Part shown: piece after piece, positions 1 through 13,534 of the stretch | How the letters are laid out: the number at the start of each line of letters is the position of its first letter | Position numbering within the stretch: position 1 is the stretch's first letter | Assembly (NCBI RefSeq): GCF_040807025.1 | Contig: NC_090968.1 | Location: 7,801,906 to 7,865,905, forward strand | DNA: 64,000 bases | Source: Struthio camelus | Lineage: Eukaryota > Chordata > Aves > Struthioniformes > Struthionidae | Direction: 5' to 3' | Program-made: the position numbers and the translations under genes | Notes under the pieces: generated by a model | Told to the model about the DNA's origin: nothing | Database searches by the model: none | What the model saw: only the letters and a program-made list of their open reading frames with translations

Positions 1-2658
1 AGCAATTGCCCTGACAGACCAATGCCTTTGCTGCCTGCAGCCAGCAGTGAGATATCTGCACAGTGATCACAGGGCCGTCGGCAGAAAGGGGCAGTATCTT
101 TCCTGTGTTCAGAGATGCTGTATGAAAGTCAGGAAGGTCACAATTAAAGCCGAAATTGTCCTTAACTCACACCTGTCTCTAACTCACCCAGCACAACAGC
201 ACATTTTCATAGCGTTTATCCTATTCTTTGTTTTGTGCTGTAATCAGCAAGTCCTGGGAAAGAGTGCTCTCTATTCCAGGCGTGGCATCATGACAGAACT
301 AAATGGACCTGAGTACGCTATGCATTTCCTGTAGAGTATCTGGAAGCCTTGGTTTTCTGGACAAATGACACTGTGAAAGGTGGAATTACTCACTCTTCCT
401 TTGAGGAGACCATCAGATGTGTTAAAGATCTAACATTATTTATTTTCTACGGTATAGTGGCAAAAGGTTTCACCCCTCTGTTCCCTGCCTTTCCCAGATA
501 AGAGGTCCAACATATGCATGCGAACACATCCTATAAGCCCTGAAAAGGCCCGGTACCATGCTGCAGTAAAGGACTGTAGCGTTCATTTCCACTTTTTGTC
601 TTCCTGCAGTACCTTTTTGCTTAAACAGGAGGCTTCCAAATGACCTGGACACACACACACATGCGCGCACACTCTCTTTCCCTCTTCCCTCATCTCTGTA
701 TAAATATAGAAACCTTGTCTGTTTTCTAAATGCTATCCTGCTGCTGCATTCTCTGTCTCCACCTCCCAAAACACTTTGATGAATACCTGCTGCTTTGTTT
801 CTGCTGTAGATTTGTTCACTAACAGTTGTACAAGCTGCAATATTTTGAAGCCCTAGATTTAACATAGTCCCCTGCTCCTGCAGCCCCAGCACAAAAATGT
901 ATGGCTACAGCTTAATGTTTCAGCCATTCAACAAAATTTGGCTCACAAATAGGAAGGGAGCTTGGATTTTGCTGCTGTCGGCGCATTGTGGCTCAAAGCA
1001 TGACATAGTTCAGCTGCAAATGGCAATGTGAATTTTCAGAGAGTTGTGGGATGCTGAGTAGTCCCCTTAGAAAGAGAGGGAGACGTCAGGAACTTCCCCG
1101 CTCCTAGGAAGCTGTCCTCTACTCATCTAAGACTTTAACATGGCTGGTCTATCCAATCCAGGCCTGATGTTTTCAGAATCTGTGCTCATGGCATTTTGAG
1201 AGCTGGTAGTGAGGTCTGCTGCAGAGATACAAGTAGGGCAGGGAGCCCAGAAACCCCTGCAATCCTTAACCCATCCTTGCATCACACCCCCGGTGATGCT
1301 GCACCTTCCCAGACCAGCACAGAGCAGGTACAGTTATGAAGAACCTTGACATACTTAGACAATTACACCAAATTAGCATAATTCAGACTAAACTTCTAAT
1401 TTTAGCACTCTCTAAAGCTGCTTTCCTTTGAGCTCAGCTCTAGCTTGCTGTGCCTTAGCTGCAGCACACTATAGCCAGCTTCCTACGGTGAATAAACAGC
1501 CCCATGAGCTGCCAAGCACAGAACTTTTACAAGGGGCGCAGTCCTTTGCCTTGCCTTCTCCTGGGCGTACGCTCTGCAAGCCAGACAGGTCTCGCTTCAT
1601 GTACACAGCAAGCGTCCTATTTGGACTGCCCCTTGGATATTGCCCACAGAACAGTGGCGGACTGGGCCCTCAAGACTGCACAGACCGAAAGAACTTGCTC
1701 GTGAATCAGATTTCTGAATGCTGCAATGTTTCAAACATTCCCCACCCCACTCCAGTATCCTGATATCTGGTGGGCTCACCAAGCACATACTAGACATCAT
1801 TATTACCTGAATAATTTAACAGCCTGCAGAGCAGCAGTGTAGACTGGCACCAGCCTCCCCTCAGTGCCCCCTCTCTCTATCAGCTACCCCTTCTGCAGCA
1901 GTGTCTGCTCTGACCTCATATCCCTCCCATCCAGATGCCTATATTTGGCTTAGGTTTTATCCACCAGTCAGTCCCCTTCCCATCACTGCCACTGCATTTT
2001 CCTCCTGCCTGGAAATGTCAGAAACGAACATAGGCTAAAATGCTTTGCTAGCTAAGTCATGGACAAGCTGTTTTTCACTTACACCTGACTTCAGTATTTT
2101 TGGACAACCAGTTACTGGGAAAGGAATGGACTTCCTAAGTCAAACATGATCCATTATACTTGAGCTCACAATATCTGAGAGACTAGGCTCTCTGGGCCCT
2201 GCATCCTGCAAAGCACAAGGCAGAGAGTGAAAGAAAGTGGTAAACACAAGAGAGGGACTTGCCACTGTATAAATGTGCTGATTTTCAAATTGAGCCGTTT
2301 GAGAGAGGTCTTGATCTGTGCTCATTGCAACATCCCATGCTCAGCCACAAGCCTCTGTAACCTCCCCACTGCGAAGGAGCACTGAGAGCAGTCTAACTTC
2401 TGCAGTGACGTTTTCCTTCCTGCACACAAATATGCCACATGCTGTCCTCTGCCATCCCTCCCCCTTACTTAATGCAATCACTGGAAAGAAAACACAAATG
2501 CTGGGAGCACAGATGCTCCCACTATAACCAGTGCACGCTGTATTGCAGTCTAATGAACATTGCTAGAGGGTGATTGCAAGCAGCAGTGGGTGAAATCAGA
2601 CAGAGAGGTTAGTCAAAGGTGAGTTTGAAACAGCCTTCTCTTCCTGCTAATTCTGTAC

Positions 2659-2677
2659 GGGGGGGGGGGGGGGGGGG
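2659..2677 (+). repeat. Poly-G run (G19)
   Basis: Nineteen consecutive G followed by AGGG. It is a homopolymer whose length in the assembly may be unreliable. Confidence 0.95.
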
Positions 2678-5600
2678 AGGGATGGAGTGGGAACCTAGGT
2701 GAGGTGAGGGAAAACTATCCCTTTATAGGCCTCAGTCTGTGACGGAGTGCAATAAAGCAGAGCACTGATGCTATCTTTAATCCTGTCAGCATTTCCATTT
2801 GTACAGGACTGCAGTGGCAGGTCAGATAAACAGCATCAGAGGAAGCCATCATCACATACAGAATGCACAGCCCTTGTACTTCCCAGCCCAGCCTGAAACA
2901 CAGACTATGTGTTCATTAAGCTTCTCCAAGTCGGAGGTCTGAATCTTGCAACAGTGCAGCCAGCTGATGACATCCCCCCAAATCTAGATGGGACCTGCTT
3001 CCCCAACAACCTTGACAGACCTGGGGGGTCACAGTCACCTTATATTCACACAAAGCAGTTCCTTGTCGGCACACTGCACAGATAGAGGTGGGATGAAAAT
3101 CATCCACAGCTGCCCCCTCACTCAGAGCACTGCAGCACCTGTAAAGGAGCTCATGCCTTGCCCCATTTGCCAGCAGCTGTGTCTGCAAAGCACTTGCCTT
3201 CCCAGCAAGCAGAGCTACCTCCCTGCCCTTATTTACATGCTGGATATTTGTAGCACAGCAGATGCAACGCTGTACTGCTGCCTTGAGCCTAACACACACA
3301 GAACCCATGGAAAGATTTCTCTATATGGTCCTTTGGTTTGCAAAATCCTTTTGAAAGCCCACATAATTGCTAGATGGCTAATGGTTGAGCCCACTCCTGG
3401 GCACACAGTCTAATTCTCTATTTACATGTCCATCCAGTTACATTCAGGCTGCTAAAGCTAGGGCTTCCTTGAGTCTCAAGGGCTTTGGCTGTCCCCATAT
3501 CCCATGTCCCTTCTCCCTGCCACTGCACTGTAGCATCATGCTGCAGGCAGAAATTACTAGTTCCTCTGCAAATAAGTGTTTCAGATAGAGAGTCTTGGAG
3601 TCAAGACACCCAGTCCTGGCTGCAAGGAGCTGCTGTTGACAGCTGGAGCCTGGCTGGCGTGTCTTCTGTCCTAACAGACTCGCTTAGTTCCTGAAGGTGC
3701 CTTTTCCAGTACTGTCCCACCCCACCAGCTGGTTAACTTCCATGGAACAGTTTCTGCAAAACCACCATTCTTGCTGTGCTGCTGCTGCCTCAAGCAAGAT
3801 GGCATCCATGCACCTCAATATCCTTTTTCCCTGCTCAGCTTCCCTCCCCACCCCCACCCCGCTGCTTCTCAGTGCAGGGTCAGCTAATGGAACTGCTGAC
3901 CCTAGCAGGCCTCCCACAGTGTCTCACTTCTCTGTTCTTCCCAAGCTGCTGAGGACTCCACGCTCTCATCTCCTGCTCTTCCCTGCAGGAACAGCCTTTG
4001 GAGAGCAGGTGGTAGTGACAAAATACCAGATGAGCAATAAGGCTGGTATGTCCAAGCTTCCAGCACTACAATGCAAGAAAGTGTGGGCACAGCCAGAAGC
4101 AAATTCAAGATCCAAGCACAGAGCTGCATGACCAGCCAGGAAAATCTCTTGGCTTCACCTGCTTCAGCATCCGCAGTGCTGTCTACTTCACCCTGGTGCC
4201 AAGCCAAAGCAAAGCTGGGCAGGAAGAAATTTGGCTGATGGAGATGACAGAATTTGCCACTGCATCTGTTGCTCTAGGAGCAGGCAGAGAAAGAAGGTGA
4301 AGCAGCTCTGTGCTTGAGACTGTGCACGTGACACGATCCTTTCTCTTGCTGGCAAGCTCCAGCTTGCAGGTTAGACAGCAACCCAGTTCCCAGCAGCCAA
4401 TGCAGTCCTGGGTGATGGATAGCCATCACATATCTTTGGCGGGACTTACTGCCACCGAATGTAAGAATCTAGGTAGCCCAGTCCAGCAACTATGCCAGGC
4501 CAGACACCCATGGGAGAAGTGCACAATTTTCCTCAGAAGCCCAGGCTCATCCTGGGGATGTTCTAAGCTCTCTGCAGCCAGCTCTGCTGAAATCCTTTGC
4601 TCTCCTTCTGTCCATCGCTCTTCTCTGCAGCCTCTTTAAACCTAGTGCAAGCTGAAGGCTGCTGCTTAATGATAGCCCTTGGAAAGAGTGGCAGGCAAGC
4701 ACAGAGAATAGCCCTAATGGCTTCTCCTTGGCAGCACTCCAGCAGCCATTTCTCACCCCAGTTTCTCACGTGCTTATAATTCTGACAGGTGTCTGGATTT
4801 TACATGTCAGTGATCCTAAGCTTGGTCTCAGGTTTCACCTTGATACAGCTCATCAGCAAACAGCAGATGAGTAAGCTTTTCAGCTTGTAATACACCAAGC
4901 ACCAGTGTGGTCATCCTACGTGACCATTTGGTAGCCCTACATTTAAGGAAGCATCATTGCTCGTCTGTCTGATTGAACTTGTGGCTGTCGTACCAAACCC
5001 TGCTTGACTTGTTCTCTTTCCCACACTTCTCTACTTCCATAAGCAAGCAAAATTTCTTTTACGCCAAAGAATGATCGCCCTCAGTACCACCTCTGTCTCC
5101 TCAGAGCTGCCCATCCAGGATCTAGCCTCTCTCCCAACTCACCTCACACACCTCAGATTGGAGTTTCTTCTAACAGTTGAGTCCAACCAGTTATGTTCAC
5201 AGCTATTTCTTCCGAATAGTCTCTGTTCATGCTGAATAATAGAAAGGGGGTCAGCCCATCTGCTGTCACTAAGTGCTGTTTGCTCCTTCCCATCATTTCA
5301 TCTTAGTTGATGGAAGAACTTTCTCCTCCACAGTTTCCGCCAAACAGAAAAGCCTCTCTCTGTTTCTCCTCTTCTCCATCTATTTCAAACCCTGTCTGAC
5401 AATTTATTGTCTCTCTTATCTGAAGCATCCTCCCAGCCTCTCCTGCTGTGATTGATGTATTTCAGTTTGCTATAGCAAGCACTAAAACATATCCTGCTAC
5501 AGCCTGTAAAAGAAACACTGCACCACCAAGCATGGGTGCCAGCCTATATTGTAGAGAGCCATGAGCCCTCACCCTGGTTTGCGTTCTGTTTCCAGGAAAT

Positions 5601-5791
5601 GGACAACTACAAATGAGGCAAAGAGTTTTATGCAGGGAGTTTCTTATCACGAGTCATTTTCTTTCAGCGTTCAAGACTGCACTGTGTGAGGTGCTGTACA
5701 AATCCATAGCAAGCAACTGTCTTACTCTTGGACACTCAGGGTCAGACAGGAGGGGGAAGATAAAAGAAGGGGTTTATTCCTCATCTCTCAA

Positions 5792-5829
5792 GAGATGGTA
5801 ACAGTGGTAACAGATGGTAACAGTGGTAA
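5792..5829 (+). repeat. Two-copy 19-bp tandem repeat
   Basis: The unit agatggtaacagtggtaac occurs twice in direct succession and is itself built from two related GGTAACA halves. Confidence 0.85.
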
Positions 5830-7704
5830 ATTCAGTCATCAGTGCATGTGCTGTGCTCTCTTCCTTACACCACACTACCATGTCCAAGCAAAACTTATCC
5901 TGAACATACCAGGAAGATGCATGACATCTTTCACACCAACAGCTTATCATTTAAACACTGATAGGAATTGCCTCTGAAATTGTCAACTTCTGAGCTTTTG
6001 GTTAGCTTGTTTTTTAATATAGCAGCCAGAGTTATACAGCACATGGACTGCATACACACTCCTGTGCGCTTAAGGTGTCCTTTGGAGATTACTGGCACTG
6101 TCACTCCTACTGAAGTGCTGCTGGTTCTTAATCCCAGTTTGGGGTTACACTTCTTGGGCCCTTTCTAGCAACTCATTTGGGGAGCTCCCCTATTGCTTCC
6201 AGAACTCCTTGGAAGGGATTCGGACCATTTTCTGTCTTTCATATGCAACCACAACCACAAGCCACATACAGCTGGAAAAGAACTCAGTAACAGCGTACTG
6301 ACGTAATGCGTTCACAGACTAGCTCACAACTGTGCAAAAACGCCACATTCCCACGAGGTGCTGTGCTGTGCCCCCACTAATCCTGCAGACAGCAGGGCTG
6401 TATCTTTCAAGTGTTGTCTGTGACTTCCGAGTGAGGGCTTTCTGCCTCTCCGGTGACCACTGCACACCTGCAGTGAAAGGAAAGTAGTGTTCTTTACAAC
6501 AGTATCACCCAGAACCACACAAAATGAGATAGCTGGATCCAAAAAACAGATCCTGATCCTGTCGGTCACCACTGGCCTCACTGCCAGTGCAGCTGGCCAC
6601 ATCAGAGACTTCACATGCAGCACAGCAGCTGTCACTAAGTGGCTGTGGACTGGCCATCTAAACAAAACACCTAGAGATTTGGAGCTAGGAGCCATCCCAG
6701 ATGGTGTCTGGCAAGTTCTCTAATGGCAGTGAACTTTTATTATTTAATTCATACTCTCCTTTGCTCACGGGCTGCTCTCTTTCACACTGATCTGCCCGCA
6801 GGGCATCTTAAAAAAGCCACCAACACTTTACGCTAGACCTCATAATGCCTCGCAGTTCAGCACTGCTGCTAAACGTGGCAATGGAACAGGCTATATTGAA
6901 ACCTGGCTCTCTGGGGCTCTATCCTCAGACTGAGCAAACTCCAACCACAGTGCAGAACCCACAGACTGGGAGCACTCTTAGGAAACGTCTGGCTGTTGAA
7001 TGGACAGCTTGTCCCCAGGACACACGTGTGGCTAGGCTGCACAAAGAGCAGGGGTGAGTAATGAAATACAATTCCTTATATCCTTGACGCGGACCCTGTC
7101 AAATCATACACTAGCTCTCATCATCCGAGTTACAAAGGTGGGGACAAGGAATACTGGAGGAGTGGCAAGGTTATGTACATGGACTGTCACTGTGCTGAGG
7201 AGATAAATGAGAGGGACATGACAGGAAAAGAGAAGGACAAGGTCAGTTAGGTGCTTGTTTCATTTTCTCAAAACAAAAGCCAAGGAATTGCCATGGAAAC
7301 TAAAAAGCAACAAATATAATCCCAGTCCAAGGAGAAGGTTTTTGGGCAACGCAGAATTAAGGAACAGAACTCACTGCCTGCAGATATAACAGGACACAAG
7401 GGAGTGCAGGATTCATCCCCCAACTGGTAACTTGTACAGTTCAGGGGACATGTACAACCACACCAGAATGGCTGGAAATGCTAAAGGATACAAAACTCTC
7501 TTGCCCCAAAGGCATAACGTCAGCTTACATGGGATGAGAAGAAACTTGTTCTGGGGACATCATCTCCTTCCTCTAGCTTTGCTTCATGCTGACACCTCCT
7601 TGGATCACAGGTTACTTCTCTACTATTAACACAAATAACATTGCAGTGGCACATGGCAGGCTCAGTCATTAATTGAGACACTGACATGCTGGACTGTGCA
7701 AACA

Positions 7705-7790
7705 TAGAGCAAATAAACAGTTTCTGCCCCAAAGAGCCCATACCTATATCTGTATACAAAGCAAGGGACAATGGTCAAGCATAGACAGAG
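7705..7790. repeat. Possible ancient interspersed repeat fragment
   Basis: Contains aacagtttctgccccaaaga, which resembles the motif acagtccctgccccaaagag found in old amniote interspersed repeats. A similar stretch occurs at 18630-18720. Both are diverged and the family was not identified. Confidence 0.3.
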
Positions 7791-9618
7791 AAATAGAAGG
7801 ACTCTGTGACACAACAGCGGTTTCAATCCAGGTCAGGAGCCAGTGCAGGAGCCTTTTGAAAGAGAGGCTTTTTGCACAGACATTACGTGCTGCCAGAGCC
7901 TGATGCAGACTCACAAGGCACCAACCAGGCACCCAGACTAACACAGATGAAACACCCACAGCTGCTGCAGCAAAACAGAACAGGAAATTCAAACATATTT
8001 GGGTAGCCCTCAGCCTGATGCCAACAAGGAGACTTGTACGATAAACTGCTGTCACCGACGACACTCAGGCTTTGGGGCAGGGGAGATAAGAAGAAAGAGA
8101 TGAACCTACAGCAAAATCTCCTGGCTTGATGATTCTTCACACCAGACCCCCTTTACAGCACTCTTGCAACATAAGAGACAAGTTGCTCTGTCAGCGTGGA
8201 GCAAAAGAGTCCCTGTGGGGAAGAGCCTTGGGCCTGTGTGCAGTAAGCAGCTATCATTGAAGAAGGCAGCATCTGACATCATAGCATCGTGGTAGAAAGA
8301 CCAGCACACAAGGCCCTAGCTGCTGTTTGCAGATTTCACTTCTGCCCTGAATGCCGCCACTGACTTCCCAGAAGTTCACTGCTCTCTGCAGACACACAGC
8401 CTTCCTGGGCTGCCTTGGTCAAATGGTCTGGCATGAAGTCACATAGAAAACACCCTTACACCCAGTTTTGGTCCTAAGAGGAATGGAAAGGTGAACAGGG
8501 ATTCTGCCTACCCTGACTGTAATCACTGAGTTGAGAGGTAGGCAGGCTTCCCTTGCCAGAGCATGCTCCTGGGAACTACCACTCTGGAAGGGGTAGCTAA
8601 AGATCAATCCCCTCTCAGTGTGCCGGAGCTTTACTGAGTTCTCCAAGGAGACTTTGCTCACTGCTCCCCGTGCTGCAACAATCCCCATCAGTACACTATA
8701 TAAAAGGCTTGTTCATGGCTATAAAGTCCATCCCACCCCAGGAAACCAGACCCCTTTGGGTTTATCTAGTGGTGTTTCTCCAGCTTCCTTCCTTGTGTCA
8801 CAGTGTGTCTTAGCAGCAAGTGCAATTCAGGTCCTTCATAAGGAACTAGCAATAGGATGCCCTCTCTAGTATCTTCCATCTGAGGAAGTCCAAGCACCTT
8901 ACAGGCATCTTTGAATCTCCCAGCCCATCACCAAGACACACCTGCGCTGTGTGTCCAGGTGGGGCAGAGAGGGAAAGAGGGTGATTTTTTCAAAGCCGTG
9001 AAAAGCAAGCTTTTGTCAGAAAAAGGGATGAAATCTAAGAATTCCAGTGTTCAACACTGACCCTGGGCAAGAGTGCACTGGCCAGACAGCCTGAACTAGC
9101 AGTTGTCCAGGAGTGTAGCAGGAAAAATAAAAGCCTGAGGGCTGGTTAGCAGTCCCTATCCCTTTCATCTCAGCGGGATACTTCTTAGGGCTGTCCAGGA
9201 GCAGCAACTGACAGGCTCTGAGCAGTAGAGTGCTGCAGTAAGGCCCTTGCTTGTAGGGGCACATGGAAATCTCCAAGTCTTTTGCTAAACACAGAGGAGG
9301 AGCCCACCTAAGACACCCCTGACTGCAACGTCCTCTCACATACGCTCCGGATTTCCCTTGGTTTTTACCTCCTCATTGCGGCTGCACTGGTGCAGCACAT
9401 AGGTCCCTGGACCCTGTGGTGAGAAAAGCACTCCGTTCAAGAGGTCTCCAAGGGGCAGCGAAGCTTTCCTAGCCCCATGCTTGCTCCTGCAGGAAGCTGA
9501 CAACAACCAAACTGGCAGTGACTTTTCAGAGAGGAGCTACAGCTTGGAGCAGCTGGGGGACCAAGGCTCCCGCATGTTTGTATCAGCAGAGGGGAGAGAC
9601 ACCCCTTCTTGATCCTGA

Positions 9619-9653
9619 CCCCCCCCCCCCCCACACACACACACACACACACA
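9619..9653 (+). repeat. C14 followed by (AC)n microsatellite
   Basis: Fourteen C, then about ten AC units. On the minus strand, the sense strand of ANK1, this is (GT)n followed by poly-G. Confidence 0.95.
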
Positions 9654-10199
9654 CTCGCATGCTGCCAGCAAGTAACTTGTCTTTGCTGGCAGGGAAGACC
9701 TGTGTCCCACTCACAAACACATCCTTCCCTAAGAATTGGCACAGCTTACAGTCCCCCACATAAAACTGCTCTTTCTACTTTAGTGGCCTGCTTTCACTGT
9801 ACCCCGGTTTCAGTGTCCTGGTAGAGCTCAAGCAAGACACAGAGTGGTCTTTAAAAACCACTTCTTCACTAGAGAAAGGGGTGCAGGTCTCTTGCCCCTC
9901 TGCTCTTCAAACAGAGTGGCTCTGGGAAGCTGCATGAAGCTAGAAGCCAGAAATTTTACCTTGGAGATCAGATCTGTTACTGGCAGATTATTAAAGGCTT
10001 GGTTTGGGACTGGGCTGAGCAAGACTCCTGAGCTGCCTTGACAAACCCTTTGCTTCCCCTCTCCCTTCACCCTCCTTTTTCAATCCCCTCTCTAAGCTGT
10101 CAGGGCAAAGAACAGATTGCTGCCCCCAAAAGTTGTCCTCTGCTTGGCAGACCGTTCCTTGTGTTGAAAGCACATAGGTCTATCTGTATAGGGAACCAG

Positions 10200-10226
10200 C
10201 CCCCCCCCCCCCCACCTTCACCCCCC
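10200..10226 (+). repeat. C-runs just downstream of the ANK1 GC donor
   Basis: C14 at 10200-10213 and C6 at 10221-10226. In the ANK1 transcript they are G-runs at about +74 to +100 of the intron. Such G-runs can bind hnRNP H/F and support weak donors. Confidence 0.85.
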
Positions 10227-10299
10227 ACCAGGCAAACAGCACCCACTGCTGCCAGCACAGGAATCTGGATGTAGGGCTGCCTGCCCCAGTGCCACTTGC

Positions 10300-10425
10300 C
10301 TTTTTCTTCCGGTCCCGAGAGCGGTTCCTGCGTTTACGATTGGATTCTTCCTTCTCTTTCTGCTCCTGCAGAGCCTGAGCCTCAATATCTTTGATTTTCT
10401 TCAGCTGTTTAGCTGCTTGAGCCAT
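10300..10425 (-). CDS. ANK1: ANK1 alternative first coding exon (5' partial gene)
   Basis: It encodes 42 residues, MAQAAKQLKKIKDIEAQALQ then EQKEKEESNRKRRNRSRDRK and KK. This matches the N terminus I remember for the longer ankyrin-1 isoform, in place of the erythroid MPYSVGFRE start, and resembles the ankyrin-3 N terminus. Ankyrin-1 links spectrin to membrane proteins. The start is well supported: GGCCATGG is a good Kozak context and an in-frame TGA sits three codons upstream. The exon ends AAG|GCAAGT, a GC-type donor, in phase 0, as expected for joining the first ankyrin-repeat exon (ADAATSFLR in mammals), which lies left of the window. The exon is basic and charged and precedes the repeat domain. 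Confidence 0.93.
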
Positions 10426-11100
10426 GGCCGGTCAGGCTGCAGTTCTCTCCAGAGCTCACACCTGCACTTTCCGCACAGCGCCCTCCAATTCCTGGCCAAG
10501 AAAGTCCCTTCCTCTCGTTCAAATGCTGCCGACCCAGATGAGCACAAAACCAGTAATGAGAGGAAGATGGAGAGCAGACTACAAAGCCCCAAAGGGCAGC
10601 CGATGTCTCAAGCTAATTGCTAGATGGAGTCCAGGACACCTCTATAAAGCATTAATAATCCTAAATCCAGTTGTTCCAGAGGTTCTGTGCACCATTGCAG
10701 CAGCCCCTGACTGCACTGGCACATCATGCAGAATCCTTCTTGTGGGACAGGACAGCTGGCTGGTGCTGTGCTCCCTCCCTCACTGTCTCTCCCGCAGTAC
10801 AAGAAGAGATGCAGGCAGTCAGCCACAGGAGGAAAAATAACCCTCAGCAATTAATGCATGATGACAATAGAGAAGCAGTGAAAGAAAAGGCCGATGCATT
10901 TCATCTTGACTTCTGAGCTCCCTGTAGCAATGCATTATGAGCAGTAACTTGCATGCAGTCAGTCAGTGGCTTTACCACTGCAATGCTGCTGAGGCAGGCA
11001 CATATTCCAGTCTCTCCCATTCTCTCCCTCTCAGTCACTCTCTGTGCAGCAGCAGCCGCATCACTCGCTTGCTCTCTGGCTTATGATTGCAGCTCCTTTC
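10426..11100 (-). promoter_or_regulatory. ANK1 5' UTR and promoter region (extent inferred)
   Basis: The minus-strand sequence upstream of the ANK1 start codon must carry the 5' UTR and promoter of this transcript. It is moderately GC-rich but not a clear CpG island. A weak TATA-like CTTTATAGAGG lies about 215 nt upstream of the ATG, near 10639-10649. The transcription start cannot be set from sequence alone. Confidence 0.4.
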
Positions 11101-13534
11101 AAGGGGAGTAATAGGGAATCACCGCACACTGTCAGGAGGCAGGCGGCATCTCTGCTCAGAAAACAGCCAATACTGCAAAGGATGTGCCAAGAACCGGAGC
11201 AAAGTGCAGCTTAACAGCATCCTTCCCTCCTCACATCCCTCCACTGAGTGAGCAGCAAGGGGAGGGGAGGGATCTTGGCTGTGAATGGGAGACAGAAACC
11301 AGAGACTCGATCTGCTTTTCGACTGCACGACACCAGAAAAGTAAACTGGGGCCACCAGCTCCTGCCCACCCTTGCACCACCAGAACTGAAGTCCTGTCCG
11401 AGGAACGCTGGCCAACACTCCTGGAGGGTCAGTGACCCCCCTCTCCGCACACATCCATACATTTCACCTGCAGCTACCTCTCCAAAGCCCAAACAATTTA
11501 CTTGCTGGAAGCCAGTGACTCAGGCCTGGAGGTGTAACTTAGATTCCTCCACACAGCCTCAGAGTGTGAGGGGACCGGGAGACTGGGGTGGACTCTGGTC
11601 ATGATCATAACGTGACCTAACAGAACAGGCTGTACTATTCAGACACTTCCAAGCAGCCCCGCCTTTATCAAATCAATTTCTGTCCCCCCCCAAAAAACGC
11701 CCCCCATGTGTGAACCACAGCCAGAACCCCAGGAGCATCACCATTCACCTGCCCAGCTTATTATAAGCCCTGTGCATGCTGCACTTTTCTGGCACAGCTC
11801 ACCCTTTTCTAAACAGAAAGGATCCCTTTTACTGCCAAAACATAGGCAAGCAGGGGTTAATAGCTGTTTCTCAACAACTGCTCGACAGTCACTCCCAGGT
11901 CCTTCAGGCTGGCAGAAGCCTGGAAGATGCAGACTTAACTGCACAGATAATATAGGTCTCTTTTCTCTCCAAGAGGCTTGTTCGAGTAAGTTTTCCTGCA
12001 TAATTTCTGGCTTTTTTTTTCCTCATTGAAGTTCCTCTGCTTCTCTTGCTCCACCCACAGACCAAGGAGGGTGCTAAAACAGAAAAAAAGATCTCCCTAT
12101 AGCTTTTATAGAGTGTGATGGAGTATAGAGGGTGAGAGTATCTAGAAGGCTTATGGGATCCTATAAAGAATGAAGAAAAAGAAATCATTAAATTACGTAC
12201 AGAATTTTTCCAAGGACAGCTTTAGTTCTGTGTAGTGTATCCACATGAATAAATACTACACTCAAGAGCAGATAAAGCTGCACATCTTTATATAGAAAAA
12301 TCTTATGAATGCCCATGCAAAAAAGACTACAAAACTTAATAAAAGCTGCACAGTGAAAGGTTCCACAGATAGGAGATGCCAGTGCACAGCTGCACCAGCC
12401 ACACTAATCCTGCCTCTTCCACAGGAGCACTTTGCAGGCTGCATGAGGCAGGGACCAAACAGAAAAAAAAGGATCTGTGATCAACAACAGTCACACGGAC
12501 AGCAAAATGATTGTTGCAATTAACCATAACATGCTGAGAGTTCCCCACTTCTGTGTGTTTAACCTTATATCCTAAAACAGCTCTCTGCTAGCTTGGAATT
12601 CTTTCCCTGAAATTTCCTAATTTTTCCAAATATGGAATTCAGAAGTGAAACCAAGTTCTGCTACATACAACTGTATCGGTTCCCACCACATGTCCTCACT
12701 AGTGTTTGGGCCCTGCTGATCTTCCAGAAGGAAGAAGGTTTTCATGAGCTCATTGATTTTGAATTCTAGAGCCTGTCTTGACATGTTATAGCCAATAAGC
12801 TCAACTCCTCCATCATAGCCAACCAGGCAACTACCAATGCCAATTTATCTGCAGATCCCTTAATAGTCTACCCACCATTTCCCCACAGCACTTTGTAGAT
12901 GCCCCATGCTTACCTCTGACTACATAAAACTGCAGTCAGGAAAGAGGGATGAGGTCAAAGGGCAGGCACGGCGCTGCGATTTTGCTATTTTTTTCCCAGC
13001 TTTACCATGGATTTCACAATTTTTCATACATTTTTCAAAATTCCTTGATTCTGAAACCAGGAGAACATAAGAAAGCTTTTTTAAAAATGGCATTAAGTTC
13101 TTAATAATTGCAGAGAAAAGCTGAAAAGCATGGGATGGATGCAGCCCACAAGCTTAGGATCCACAAGGTGAAGAGCCATTGGGGCCAATCTCAAAATCCT
13201 AATCTATAACAAATCTAGCTGCATGGTCTAGCTTCTTACCACAAAGTAAATCTCATACCTTGAAGAGAATCCTGATGAGGACCTGGGATGACTTCCCAAA
13301 GCTGGTGAGAGACTGCTGCATATCATCTCAGGTGAACGGGGAAGATGCTTTCTCTTCATTTCCCTCCATTCAGGTTAAGATATGTTGTCCTCCCTCTTTC
13401 CCTTCCCCTGTACGCTGGCTTTATTCTATACTTCAGGCAAAGGTCAATGTGTTTCAGGGCCCGTATGCACAATCTCTAGAGCTAGATGTGGTCTTTGCAA
13501 ATGAGAACCATCAGCAAAACTGGAAATAGGCGTC

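Larger units (their letters stand above)
1..10299 (-). other. ANK1: ANK1 intron following the alternative first exon
   Basis: No further ankyrin exon was recognised: no ankyrin-repeat signature and no MPYSVGFRE-type erythroid first exon on the minus strand. The many reading frames of 60-145 residues on both strands lack family motifs and fit a GC-richer sequence with few chance stops. Contents noted separately: G and C homopolymers, a C/AC microsatellite, a 19-bp tandem repeat and one old interspersed repeat. Confidence 0.75.

Noticed and set aside
470..892. 140-residue open reading frame, minus strand
   Set aside because: No motif; runs through a CA/CG-rich repeat (RACVCVS translation) and has no splice or homology support.
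2988..3413. 141-residue open reading frame, plus strand, with a 130-residue frame opposite
   Set aside because: No family resemblance on either strand; both are typical chance frames.
3697..4131. 144-residue open reading frame, plus strand
   Set aside because: No known motif, low-complexity Ser/Pro/Leu composition, overlaps a 101-residue frame on the other strand, and lies in a GC-richer intron where long chance frames are expected.
1..10299. Erythroid ANK1 first exon or first ankyrin-repeat exon
   Set aside because: Searched by eye for MPYSVGFRE and ADAATSFLRAARSGNL on the minus strand and found neither. They probably lie left of the window.
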